Shown piece after piece: positions 8,829 to 16,777 of a stretch of 56,490 nt of DNA (its first letter is position 1; the number at the start of each line of letters is the position of its first letter). The notes beneath the pieces are model-generated. The model was not told the DNA's origin. It made no database searches and saw only the letters and a program-made list of their open reading frames with translations. Position numbers and translations under genes: made by a program. The DNA is taken from positions 1-56,490 of the forward strand of contig VENA01000072.1 in the NCBI GenBank assembly GCA_009711785.1. Direction: 5' to 3'. The DNA comes from Bacillota bacterium. GTDB lineage: Bacteria; Bacillota; Clostridia; Tissierellales; MES13.

Positions 8829-10127
8829 ATGTATTTTAATGAAGAATCTCCATATAGACATTTAATAGTCGGTGCTAATACCAAAGTACCTTTAAAAAAT
8901 GGAAACTATTCAAAATATATTAATTTTGATAATGCAGCTACTACTCCTCCATTTAGATCCGTTATAAGTGATATAAATGCATTCTCTCCATGGTATTCTT
9001 CTATTCATAGAGGAATGGGATTTAAATCTAAATTTTCATCTAATTTTTATGACTATTCAAGATATGAAGTTTTAAATTTTGTAAATGCTGATCTAGAAAA
9101 AGATACAGTAATATATTTAAAAAATACAACAGAAGCAATCAATAAACTTTCAAATAGACTGTCTATTAAAGATAGTGACAATATTATACTATCTACAAGT
9201 ATGGAACATCATTCAAATGATTTGCCTTGGAGAAAATATAAAATCGATTACATAGAACTTGATGAATATGGAAGACTTTTATTAACAGATTTGAAAGAGA
9301 AATTAGATTTCTATAAAGATAATGTTAGATTAGTTACAATTACAGGTGCTTCTAATGTGACAGGCTATAAAAACAAGATACATGAAATAGCCTCTTTAGT
9401 CCATAGTTACAAGTCGAAGTTGTTGGTTGATGGAGCCCAATTAATACCCCATTGTCCATTTAATATGAAACCTAAAAATATAAGTGAACATATTGATTAT
9501 TTAGTTTTTTCAAGCCATAAGATGTATGCACCTTTTGGAATAGGTGTTTTAATTGGTCCAATAGAAACATTTAAAAAGGGTAGTCCTGATTATGTTGGAG
9601 GTGGGACAGTAGATTTAGTTACTAAAGATTCTGTAATATGGGATGATCCTCCACAAAAGGATGAAGCAGGAACACCTAATATTATGGGGGTAGTTGCTTT
9701 AGTTTCTGCAATAAAAACTTTAAAACAAGTTGGAATGATTAATATAGAAAATTATGAAAAAAAATTAACTGACTATACTTTAGAAAAACTTAAAAAACTG
9801 CCGGATATAAAACTTTATTGCGATACTAGTAAAGCCCAAAATAGAGTTAGTATAATACCTTTCAATATAGAAGGCATTCATCATGCCCAAGTTGCAAAAG
9901 AACTTTCTGAAGAGTATGCAATAGCCCTACGTAATGGTTGTTTCTGTGCTCAACCATATATTCAAAAGTTATTAAAAGTTAGTAAAGATGATATATATGA
10001 ATATAAAGATACATTTATTAAAAGACCTGGCATGGTTAGAATAAGTTTTGGAATGTACAATGATATTAAAGAAATAAATTTTTTAATTGATTCATTAAAA
10101 AAAATAATTAATAACAAAAATAATTAG
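8829..10127 (+). CDS. Class V aminotransferase / cysteine desulfurase-like protein
   Basis: 432 residues, PLP fold type I. The expected PLP lysine is in FSSHKMYAPFG (about residue 230), and FDNAATTPP near the N-terminus is typical of NifS/SufS/Csd proteins. A cysteine-bearing loop NGCFCAQP (about 370) sits where SufS-type enzymes carry the catalytic cysteine (R-x-G-x-x-C-A-x-P). It therefore probably takes sulfur from cysteine, though the family also includes lyases. The ATG at 8829 has AAAGGTG 6 nt upstream, better than the in-frame ATG at 8802. The next gene encodes a DsrE-like protein with a conserved cysteine, which suggests a sulfur-relay pair. Confidence 0.85.
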   Translation: MYFNEESPYRHLIVGANTKVPLKNGNYSKYINFDNAATTPPFRSVISDINAFSPWYSSIHRGMGFKSKFSSNFYDYSRYEVLNFVNADLEKDTVIYLKNTTEAINKLSNRLSIKDSDNIILSTSMEHHSNDLPWRKYKIDYIELDEYGRLLLTDLKEKLDFYKDNVRLVTITGASNVTGYKNKIHEIASLVHSYKSKLLVDGAQLIPHCPFNMKPKNISEHIDYLVFSSHKMYAPFGIGVLIGPIETFKKGSPDYVGGGTVDLVTKDSVIWDDPPQKDEAGTPNIMGVVALVSAIKTLKQVGMINIENYEKKLTDYTLEKLKKLPDIKLYCDTSKAQNRVSIIPFNIEGIHHAQVAKELSEEYAIALRNGCFCAQPYIQKLLKVSKDDIYEYKDTFIKRPGMVRISFGMYNDIKEINFLIDSLKKIINNKNN

Positions 10128-10211
10128 TAGAATTAACCTCCTATGAATAATATTTATGAAACTCTGTTAAAATACTTTTTAATAATATTATTTGCCTCAG
10201 GAGGTTATTTA

Positions 10212-10688
10212 ATGAATAAAAAAATGAACCTATTATTATTTAGTGGAGAATATGATAAAGCTTTAGCTTCTTTAATATTAGCTAATACCGCAAGGAAAAT
10301 TGGTATTGACGTTACAATATTTTTTGCATTCTGGGGATTATGCTTAATAAGAGATCCTACAAAAATGAATATAAAGGATAAAAATGTATATGAAAAAATG
10401 TTTGAACTAACTGCACCTGTAGGTCCTGAAGACTTACCCTTATCTAAAATGAATATGAGTGGAATAGGAAAGAAAATGCTTCTTGAAATGATGGATAATG
10501 TAGATACTCCTAAACTAAAAAATTTTTTAGATGGTGCTAGAAAAAAAGGTGTTAAGTTTTATGGATGTAAATTATCATGCGAAGTTATGGGCTTTAAAAA
10601 AGAAGAGTTCATTCCAGAAGTAAAAATAATAACTGCAAAAGAATATTTAGAAGATGCACTAGAATCGGATATAGAATTATTCATATAG
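10212..10688 (+). CDS. DsrE/DsrF-like family protein
   Basis: 158 residues. The N-terminal strand and helix (MNLLLFSGEYDKALASLILA), VTIFFAFWGLCLI in the middle, and GVKFYGCKLSCEVMGF near residues 115-130 match the DsrE2/peroxiredoxin-like family, where a cysteine in C-x-S-x-x-x-M-G can carry persulfide. The start at 10212 has a perfect AGGAGG upstream; an in-frame ATG at 10143 has no such site at a suitable position. It lies 84 bp behind the cysteine desulfurase-like gene. A sulfur-carrier role is inferred from family and neighbour. Confidence 0.82.
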   Translation: MNKKMNLLLFSGEYDKALASLILANTARKIGIDVTIFFAFWGLCLIRDPTKMNIKDKNVYEKMFELTAPVGPEDLPLSKMNMSGIGKKMLLEMMDNVDTPKLKNFLDGARKKGVKFYGCKLSCEVMGFKKEEFIPEVKIITAKEYLEDALESDIELFI

Positions 10689-10726
10689 TATTTATTTAAT
10701 AAAAATTAGTGAAAATCTCTTTTTAT

Positions 10727-10756
10727 TTTACAATTTATTCTATTTTATGATAAAAT
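10727..10756 (+). promoter_or_regulatory. Promoter of the HD-GYP gene (candidate)
   Basis: TTTACA (10727-10732) and TAAAAT (10751-10756) with an 18-bp spacer lie just upstream of the chosen start at 10789. Confidence 0.5.
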
Positions 10757-10788
10757 TAATAATAATGTATAAAAAGGGGTTAACGCTA

Positions 10789-11892
10789 ATGAGACTCATT
10801 CCTGTTAACAAGATTAAAGAAGGTTCCATTTTGGCAAAAAACATATATGATAATAGGAATACTTTTTTATTAAAAAAAGGAGCCGTTTTAAATAATCATT
10901 TAATAAAAAAACTCACTGTTAATGGAATATATTATGTTTATATAGAAGATGAATTTTCAGATAATGAACTAAAAGATGTTATAAGTCCAGAAATCAGAAA
11001 AAAAGCAGTCGATTCCATTAAGGAAACTTTTACATACTTTAATCAATTTAATGAGTATAAAGAAAACTGTCAATATTCAATGAATGAAAGAAGTTTTATA
11101 AAAAAACGCAATGAGCATCTTGAAAATCTAACCGAAATATCAAAAGAGTTAATAAACGATATAAGTAAGAAAGAAAATCTAGTTATAAGTCTTGTTGATA
11201 TTAAAAACTATGATGATTATACATATCAGCACTGTATAAATGTTGCTGTATTATCTATGGTTGCAGGAATTGAACTTAACTTAAGTAACAAGGACCTTAA
11301 AAATTTAAGTCTAGGTGCTATGTTACATGATATTGGAAAAACATTTATTCCAAAGGAAATCTTAAATAAAGATGGTAAGCTTAGCGATGAAGAATTTGAT
11401 ATTATGAGAAAACATTCTTTATTAGGGTATAAATATTTAAAAGACTGCTCTTGGCTATCTAGTGCTGTTAAAATAATAGCTCTTCAACATCATGAAAAAG
11501 TAAATGGTTCAGGTTATCCTAAAGGATTAAAGGGAAAAGATATATATAAACTAGCTAAAATAGTTTCTGTGGCAGATGTTTATGATGCACTTACATCTAA
11601 TAGACCCTACAGAAAGCCTATAGCTCCAAACGAAGCTTTAGAATATCTATATGCTAATGGTGGTGAACATTTTGATTATGATATCGTTAAAACATTTTCT
11701 AAGAAAATAATACCTTATCCGGTAGGATCTTTAGTTACCTTAAGTAATGGAGAAACAGCCGTTGTAAAAAAAGTAACTAAAGAATTTTCTCTTCGCCCTA
11801 TAATAACTATTTTATCAAAAAGTAAAAAAAGAACAGTCAATTTAATTAAGGAAAAGAATTTAGTTATTACAGGCCTAAGCCATAACTTATAA
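10789..11892 (+). CDS. HD-GYP domain protein (putative c-di-GMP phosphodiesterase)
   Basis: 367 residues from the start with AGGGG upstream (MRLIPVNKIKEG). The N-terminal part resembles the DUF3391-like leader of soluble HD-GYP proteins. The HD-GYP domain covers about 140-300, with HCINVAVLS, the metal motif HDIGK (about 180), HHEKVNGSGYPKG (about 235-248) and DVYDALTSNRPYR. All signature residues are present, so phosphodiesterase activity is likely; some family members are degenerate or act on other nucleotides. No receiver or membrane domain is visible. The spore gene sspH lies downstream on the same strand. Confidence 0.9.
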   Translation: MRLIPVNKIKEGSILAKNIYDNRNTFLLKKGAVLNNHLIKKLTVNGIYYVYIEDEFSDNELKDVISPEIRKKAVDSIKETFTYFNQFNEYKENCQYSMNERSFIKKRNEHLENLTEISKELINDISKKENLVISLVDIKNYDDYTYQHCINVAVLSMVAGIELNLSNKDLKNLSLGAMLHDIGKTFIPKEILNKDGKLSDEEFDIMRKHSLLGYKYLKDCSWLSSAVKIIALQHHEKVNGSGYPKGLKGKDIYKLAKIVSVADVYDALTSNRPYRKPIAPNEALEYLYANGGEHFDYDIVKTFSKKIIPYPVGSLVTLSNGETAVVKKVTKEFSLRPIITILSKSKKRTVNLIKEKNLVITGLSHNL

Positions 11893-11979
11893 ACTTTTAT
11901 ACATAATTAGTCAATCCTTATAGACATAAAATAACATAACTTGTATAAACTAATACTAAAATATTAAAGGAGGCTAATG

Positions 11980-12171
11980 ATGAGATTAAGAAGAGCCCAT
12001 GAAATAATAGAATCTAGTGAAAATCTTGAAGTTTTTTTTAATAATGATTCAGTTTGGTTAGAAGATATAGATGACAAAAATAATATGGTTGAAGTAAAAA
12101 TCTTAGAAAATAATGAAAATTTTGTAGTTCCAGTAGAAAATTTAAAAGAAACTGGAAGAGAATTAAAATAG
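11980..12171 (+). CDS. sspH: H-type small acid-soluble spore protein
   Basis: 63 residues starting MRLRRAHEIIESSENLEV, matching the SspH family pattern (xxRAxEIxxSxxxxxVxxxxxxVxIExV, then VPVxxLxE at the end). Such proteins are made in the forespore and stored in the spore core. Of the adjacent ATGs at 11977 and 11980, the second is better spaced from AAAGGAGG. A clear terminator follows. It is the strongest sign that this organism forms endospores. Confidence 0.88.
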   Translation: MRLRRAHEIIESSENLEVFFNNDSVWLEDIDDKNNMVEVKILENNENFVVPVENLKETGRELK

Positions 12172-12181
12172 TTTATATTTT

Positions 12182-12217
12182 AAGTTCTAATTGTTTAAAT
12201 ACAATTAGAACTTTTTT
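12182..12217 (+). terminator. Terminator of sspH
   Basis: A 13-bp perfect stem AAGTTCTAATTGT/ACAATTAGAACTT with a 6-nt loop is followed by TTTTT. Confidence 0.92.
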
Positions 12218-12324
12218 ATTAAAATTTTAATATGAAAACACGTATATTTTCTCTTGTTCTCTTTATAATATTCGTTTATTGTGTTATTATTAATATGTTA
12301 ATAAACTAAAAGGTGGGATATTAA

Positions 12325-13743
12325 ATGAAATACGATATAATTATAGTAGGTGCTGGACCAGCTGGTTTATTTACAGCTCTCGAGCTACTAAATAAAAATT
12401 CTAATAAAAAAATACTTCTATTAGAAAAAGGGAAAAAGGTAGAAAATAGAAAATGTCCTAAAGAAAAAACAAAAAATTGTGTTGATTGTAAACCCTATTG
12501 CAGTATAACAACTGGAGTTTCCGGAGCCGGAGCTTTTTCTGATGGTAAATTATCCTTAAGTCCACAAGTCGGTGGATTGTTACCAGAATATATAGGTTAT
12601 GACTCTACAAATGAGTTGATTAAATATGCAGATGATATTTATCTTAAATTTGGCGCTGATACAAAAGTTGAGGGCCTTAAAAATGATGAGCTTGTTCAAA
12701 ACATAAGAAGAAAAGCAATTAGAGCTAATTTAAAACTTATAGATTGTCCTGTAAGACATTTAGGTACAGAGAAGGCACAAGAAATATATAAAAAAATACA
12801 AGATTATATTATCGCTTCAGGTATAGACCTAAAAAGCAATACTTGCGTAAGTGATCTAATCATAGAGGATGATATAATCAAAGGAATAAAAATTATAGAT
12901 TCTAAAGATTATATTAACGGCAATATGGAAAATACTAAAGAAATATTTGCTGAAAAAGTAGTACTTTCAGTTGGTAGAAAAGGTGCAGATTGGTTAAAAC
13001 AAATGTGTCTTAAGCATAATATAAACCACCGAGCAGGAACTGTTGATATTGGTGTTCGAGTTGAAGTTAGAAATGAAATTATGCAACAGATTAATAATGT
13101 ATTATATGAAGGTAAACTTATTGGTTACCCAAAACCTTTTAAAGATAAAGTTCGTACATTTTGCCAAAACCCAGGTGGTTTTGTTTCAGAAGAAAGATAT
13201 GATAATAAATTATCTATTGTAAATGGACATTCATATAAGCAGAAAAAAAGTAAAAATACAAACTTAGCAATTTTAAGTTCCCATAATTTCAGTTACCCAT
13301 TTAATCAACCTATAGACTATGGAAAAAAAGTTGCAGAATTAGTTAATATGTTAGGAGACAATAAAATATTAGTTCAAAGATTCGGTGACATCCAAGATGG
13401 TAAAAGAACTTGGGAAAAAGAGCTAACCCGTTCAAACGTTATACCTACTTTAAAAGATGCTGTAGCAGGTGATATTACATCAGCCATTCCCTATAGACCT
13501 ATGATGAATATAATTAATTTTATTAAATCCATGGATACTATAGTTCCTGGTTTCGCCAGTCCAGAGACTTTATTATATGGCCCAGAAATTAAATTTTATT
13601 CTAATAAAGTTGATATAGATAGGGAATTTAAAGCAAATATAAAAAACCTACATTTCCTAGGGGATGGATGTGGCCTTACTAGAGGTTTAATGATGGCTTC
13701 ATGTTCAGGAATAAAAATGGCTAGATTACTTTGTGATAATTAA
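12325..13743 (+). CDS. FAD-dependent dehydrogenase (COG2509 type)
   Basis: 472 residues. The N-terminal dinucleotide-binding motif is IIIVGAGPAGLFTALEL. A cysteine cluster at about 44-60 (CPKEKTKNCVDCKPYC) precedes GVSGAGAFSDGKLSLS, and the C-terminal FAD motif is FLGDGCGLTRGLMMAS. This combination is typical of the uncharacterised NAD(FAD)-utilising dehydrogenases of COG2509, which are somewhat longer than many flavoprotein reductases. The cysteines could bind an Fe-S cluster or a metal. Substrate unknown. The gene stands alone between the sspH terminator and a convergent antiporter gene. Confidence 0.88.
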   Translation: MKYDIIIVGAGPAGLFTALELLNKNSNKKILLLEKGKKVENRKCPKEKTKNCVDCKPYCSITTGVSGAGAFSDGKLSLSPQVGGLLPEYIGYDSTNELIKYADDIYLKFGADTKVEGLKNDELVQNIRRKAIRANLKLIDCPVRHLGTEKAQEIYKKIQDYIIASGIDLKSNTCVSDLIIEDDIIKGIKIIDSKDYINGNMENTKEIFAEKVVLSVGRKGADWLKQMCLKHNINHRAGTVDIGVRVEVRNEIMQQINNVLYEGKLIGYPKPFKDKVRTFCQNPGGFVSEERYDNKLSIVNGHSYKQKKSKNTNLAILSSHNFSYPFNQPIDYGKKVAELVNMLGDNKILVQRFGDIQDGKRTWEKELTRSNVIPTLKDAVAGDITSAIPYRPMMNIINFIKSMDTIVPGFASPETLLYGPEIKFYSNKVDIDREFKANIKNLHFLGDGCGLTRGLMMASCSGIKMARLLCDN

Positions 13744-13790
13744 ATATTCATAAACTATTTATAAAATAGTATGAAAGAAATCTAAATTTT

Positions 13791-13847
13791 AATACTCCTC
13801 TTAAAGTAGATAGATGTTATAAAAATCTGTCTGTAAAGAGGAGTATT
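13791..13847. repeat. Long inverted-repeat hairpin between convergent genes
   Basis: A perfect 12-bp stem (AATACTCCTCTT with AAGAGGAGTATT) encloses a second 8-bp stem (AGATAGAT with ATCTGTCT, one G-U). The apex is a short AT loop. Neither strand has a good T-tract after the stem, so it is not a standard terminator. It could still stop converging transcripts, or be a processed structured RNA. Confidence 0.6.
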
Positions 13848-13891
13848 ACTATGTAATAGTATAAACCATTCAAAAGACATTTTTATATTAT

Positions 13892-15268
13892 TTAAACACT
13901 TAATTTTTTATTCTTTTTAAAGCTCTGACTTATATACCCTGTTAATATAGTTATAACTGGACTTATATAACAAAGAATAGCATATGGAGCATATTCTAAT
14001 GTTGCTGTATTGGCTATTATTGCAATAATTATAGAATTAACATTCCAAGGAGTTAATGGTGCTATTATGATACCAGAATCTAAAATTGTCCTTGCTAATA
14101 CTTCTCTTTTTTCTCCTAATTTTTCATATTTCCTTTTTAAAAATTTTCCTGGGAAAAGTATACCCACAGTTTGATCGCAAGTTAATGTTGTCATTACTAT
14201 ACTAAAAACAGCAGTACTAAATACTAAATCTCCCTTATTTTTTATCTTTACTATAAATTTATCAATTATAGGCTTTATAAGGTTAGTCCCCTCAAATAAA
14301 CTACTTAATACTACTGCTCCCATGACTATTAATATTACTTCAATCATAGGGAATATTCCCCCACCTTTTAAAACTTCACTGATTTTCCCTACATTTTTTC
14401 CTTCATATCCAATAATAATTGCCCTTATCACATAGATAATACTATGTTTCTGTAAAATAATACCTATTAAACTTCCTCCAATAATCCCAATAGACATATT
14501 TGTTGTTATTTTAATACCTAGAACTGCTAATACAATAATTACTAGCGGAAATAATAATAATTTATTAGATATATAAAAACTATCTACAATTTCTTTTTGA
14601 TAACTTAATATTAAAGCCTCGTTTATATTAGGTGAATATATGCTTCCTATATAATAATAAATAACTGCTGTTAATATATAAGTAGGTATCATTGTTTTTA
14701 ACATAGTCAATATAGCTTTGTTATACTTAATATTTACAGTTTTTAAGGTTAAATTCATAAGACCAGATATAGGTGATATTTTATCAGCCATAAAAGCTCC
14801 TGATATTATCGTACCAATCAATATATGATTAGGTATTCCAAAGCCTTTTCCTATTGCTATTAAAGCAATTCCTACTGTACTTATTGTTCCTAAAGCAGTT
14901 CCCATAACAATTGAAATTACAGAGGATATTAAAAAACAAGCTAAAACATAATTAATATTTTTTATATATTCAAAACCATAATATATAATTGTTGGTACAA
15001 TCCCTGAAAATAACCAAACAGATATAGTAGCGCCCATCAGTAATATTACTAAAAATATTATCTTACAATCATTCAATCCATTTATAATCATACAAGCTAA
15101 TTCAGAAAAGTTATATCCTTCTTTAATAAATATTAATATTGAAAATATTATTCCACATAAAAAACCATAGAATAAAGATGTATCAGTTAGTATACAAATC
15201 CCTATTAAACTAAAACAAATTATTAAAATTAAATAAGTATTAAGTTTAGAAACAATTTTATTTGACAT
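13892..15268 (-). CDS. NhaC-family Na+/H+ antiporter
   Basis: 458 residues with about eleven to twelve membrane segments throughout. Family-like segments are GTALGTISTVGIALIAIGKGFGI, GAFMADKISPISGLMNL and a late TCDQTVGILFPGKF followed by IIAPLTPWNV. It should exchange cytoplasmic Na+ for H+, or malate/lactate in related MleN-type carriers. AAGGAG lies upstream of the ATG. The gene stands alone. The exact substrate cannot be read from the sequence. Confidence 0.9.
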   Translation of the reverse strand: MSNKIVSKLNTYLILIICFSLIGICILTDTSLFYGFLCGIIFSILIFIKEGYNFSELACMIINGLNDCKIIFLVILLMGATISVWLFSGIVPTIIYYGFEYIKNINYVLACFLISSVISIVMGTALGTISTVGIALIAIGKGFGIPNHILIGTIISGAFMADKISPISGLMNLTLKTVNIKYNKAILTMLKTMIPTYILTAVIYYYIGSIYSPNINEALILSYQKEIVDSFYISNKLLLFPLVIIVLAVLGIKITTNMSIGIIGGSLIGIILQKHSIIYVIRAIIIGYEGKNVGKISEVLKGGGIFPMIEVILIVMGAVVLSSLFEGTNLIKPIIDKFIVKIKNKGDLVFSTAVFSIVMTTLTCDQTVGILFPGKFLKRKYEKLGEKREVLARTILDSGIIIAPLTPWNVNSIIIAIIANTATLEYAPYAILCYISPVITILTGYISQSFKKNKKLSV

Positions 15269-15303
15269 AATTTACTCCTTAGTATTTTTAATAATTATAA
15301 CAT

Positions 15304-15334
15304 AAAAAAAAACAAGATTAGTAAAATACTAATC
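15304..15334 (-). terminator. Terminator of the CAP-domain protein gene
   Basis: A GATTAGTA/TACTAATC stem is followed on the minus strand by TTG and a long T run. The stop codon of the gene lies inside the stem. Confidence 0.88.
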
Positions 15335-16606
15335 CTGTGTATAAAAATTCTGTGTATAGTATATTTTAAACTTGCCTCCAAAATGTACTCCTACCCCTAA
15401 ATTGTCATACTCTCCTAAAATATTTTCTCTATGTCCTGGTGAGTTCAATAAATTTTCATGCGCAAATATTGCACTAGTTTGTCCAGTTGCTATATTTTCT
15501 GCTGCTTTTATGAATTTTATATCATCATTTTCCATTCTGTCGAATGGACTTTCTTTTTTTAAATTAATATGACTAAAATAACTATTATCAGCCATGTCTT
15601 TACTATGTTTTCTTGCAGTTTTTGATATTTCTTCATCCCAATCAAAGACAGTTAGTCCATTTCTTACTCTTATAGCATTTGCCAAATCATATAACTGTTT
15701 TTCAAAACTCTTTCTTAGTTCTTCACTATTTTTTCCATAAAAATCTTTTAAGTTTTGTTCTACTCCTTTTTCAATTAGCTGAAATGCTGTGACTTTATGA
15801 TTATTATTTATATTATAAAATATTGTTATATAATAACCATTCTTTAAAAATGTATCAAACTCACCGTTTCCACTATTAAACGTATAAAATGTATTCTCCT
15901 TTTGTATACCTTTTAGTGGTTCTCCATAAATATCATGTATCTTTTGTCTGTTAACTCCAATGTTTATATTATTTATCTTATACTTATTAGAGTTAGTATA
16001 TATACCTACAACTCTTTCGTTTATAATTCCAACTTGAATATATCTATTATAATCACTGTTATAGATATACCATTTAAAACCATACTTACTTAGATCCTTT
16101 CTCGATGGTTTCCCCAAAATTTTTAAAACTCTTTCTTTAGAATCTCCTATGTTTATATTCTTAATAGATTTATCTAATAAATTAACTGTTTTTGTATTAC
16201 TATCCCATTCAACTATAGTCCCAGTACTTTCAGCTATAAACCTTATAGGAACCAAAGTTCTTCCTTTAAAAATAATTGGGGGAGAATCTAGTTTAACTTT
16301 CTTATTATTAATATTAGCTGTTTCCTCATCTATTCTTAAGGTAATCTTTGTATTTTCTTTTAAACCTATAACCGTTTTTGTTTCTTTAACCCATTTTATT
16401 TTTATTTTTAATAATTCAAATATTTTCCTAATAGGTACTAAAGTTCTATTATTAACTATCTTTGGTTCGACATCAAAGTTAATTAGTTGGTCATTAAGTC
16501 TAATTTTTAATTTTTCACTTGCAATTGTTTCACTCGTCATTGGTTCCACAATAACTACATTAAAAAGCAATATAAAAACTGTTAGTATTATAATCTTTTT
16601 TTTCAC
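15329..16606 (-). CDS. Secreted CAP-domain protein with copper-amine-oxidase-like N-terminal domain
   Basis: 425 residues. A signal peptide (MKKKIIILTVFILLFNVVIV) is followed by a copper amine oxidase N-terminal-like wall domain with two repeats (NNRTLVPIRKIFE and FKGRTLVPIRFIAE). Then comes a CAP-associated domain (about 150-285, with NINIGDSKERVLKILGKPS) and a C-terminal CAP/SCP domain with HSKDMADNSYFSH and HENLLNSPGHRENILG. This is a common clostridial extracellular architecture. The role is unknown but probably at the cell wall. The start is GTG with no clear ribosome site, so the exact start is uncertain. Confidence 0.9.
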   Translation of the reverse strand: MKKKIIILTVFILLFNVVIVEPMTSETIASEKLKIRLNDQLINFDVEPKIVNNRTLVPIRKIFELLKIKIKWVKETKTVIGLKENTKITLRIDEETANINNKKVKLDSPPIIFKGRTLVPIRFIAESTGTIVEWDSNTKTVNLLDKSIKNINIGDSKERVLKILGKPSRKDLSKYGFKWYIYNSDYNRYIQVGIINERVVGIYTNSNKYKINNINIGVNRQKIHDIYGEPLKGIQKENTFYTFNSGNGEFDTFLKNGYYITIFYNINNNHKVTAFQLIEKGVEQNLKDFYGKNSEELRKSFEKQLYDLANAIRVRNGLTVFDWDEEISKTARKHSKDMADNSYFSHINLKKESPFDRMENDDIKFIKAAENIATGQTSAIFAHENLLNSPGHRENILGEYDNLGVGVHFGGKFKIYYTQNFYTQD

Positions 16607-16777
16607 TTAACTTCGTTGACTTATCTTTACTTACTATTGATTTTTTTAGATTTAAAGTCAACAATTCCCCCCTTTAATCCATCAATTTTCAACCTGCTTT
16701 CCATATATATTTTCGTATTATATTTTATTTTTTTAAGGTAACTTATAAATCCCTTTAATGAACTAGAATAAATTTAT

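Noticed and set aside
10143..10211. Upstream in-frame start of the DsrE-like gene
   Set aside because: The extension has no family similarity, and a perfect AGGAGG precedes the later ATG at 10212.
16613..16672. GTTGACTT ... AAAGTCAAC inverted repeat upstream of the CAP-domain gene
   Set aside because: The arms are 8-9 bp but about 30 bp apart, and one arm overlaps a TTGACT promoter-like box. No clear operator or hairpin function.
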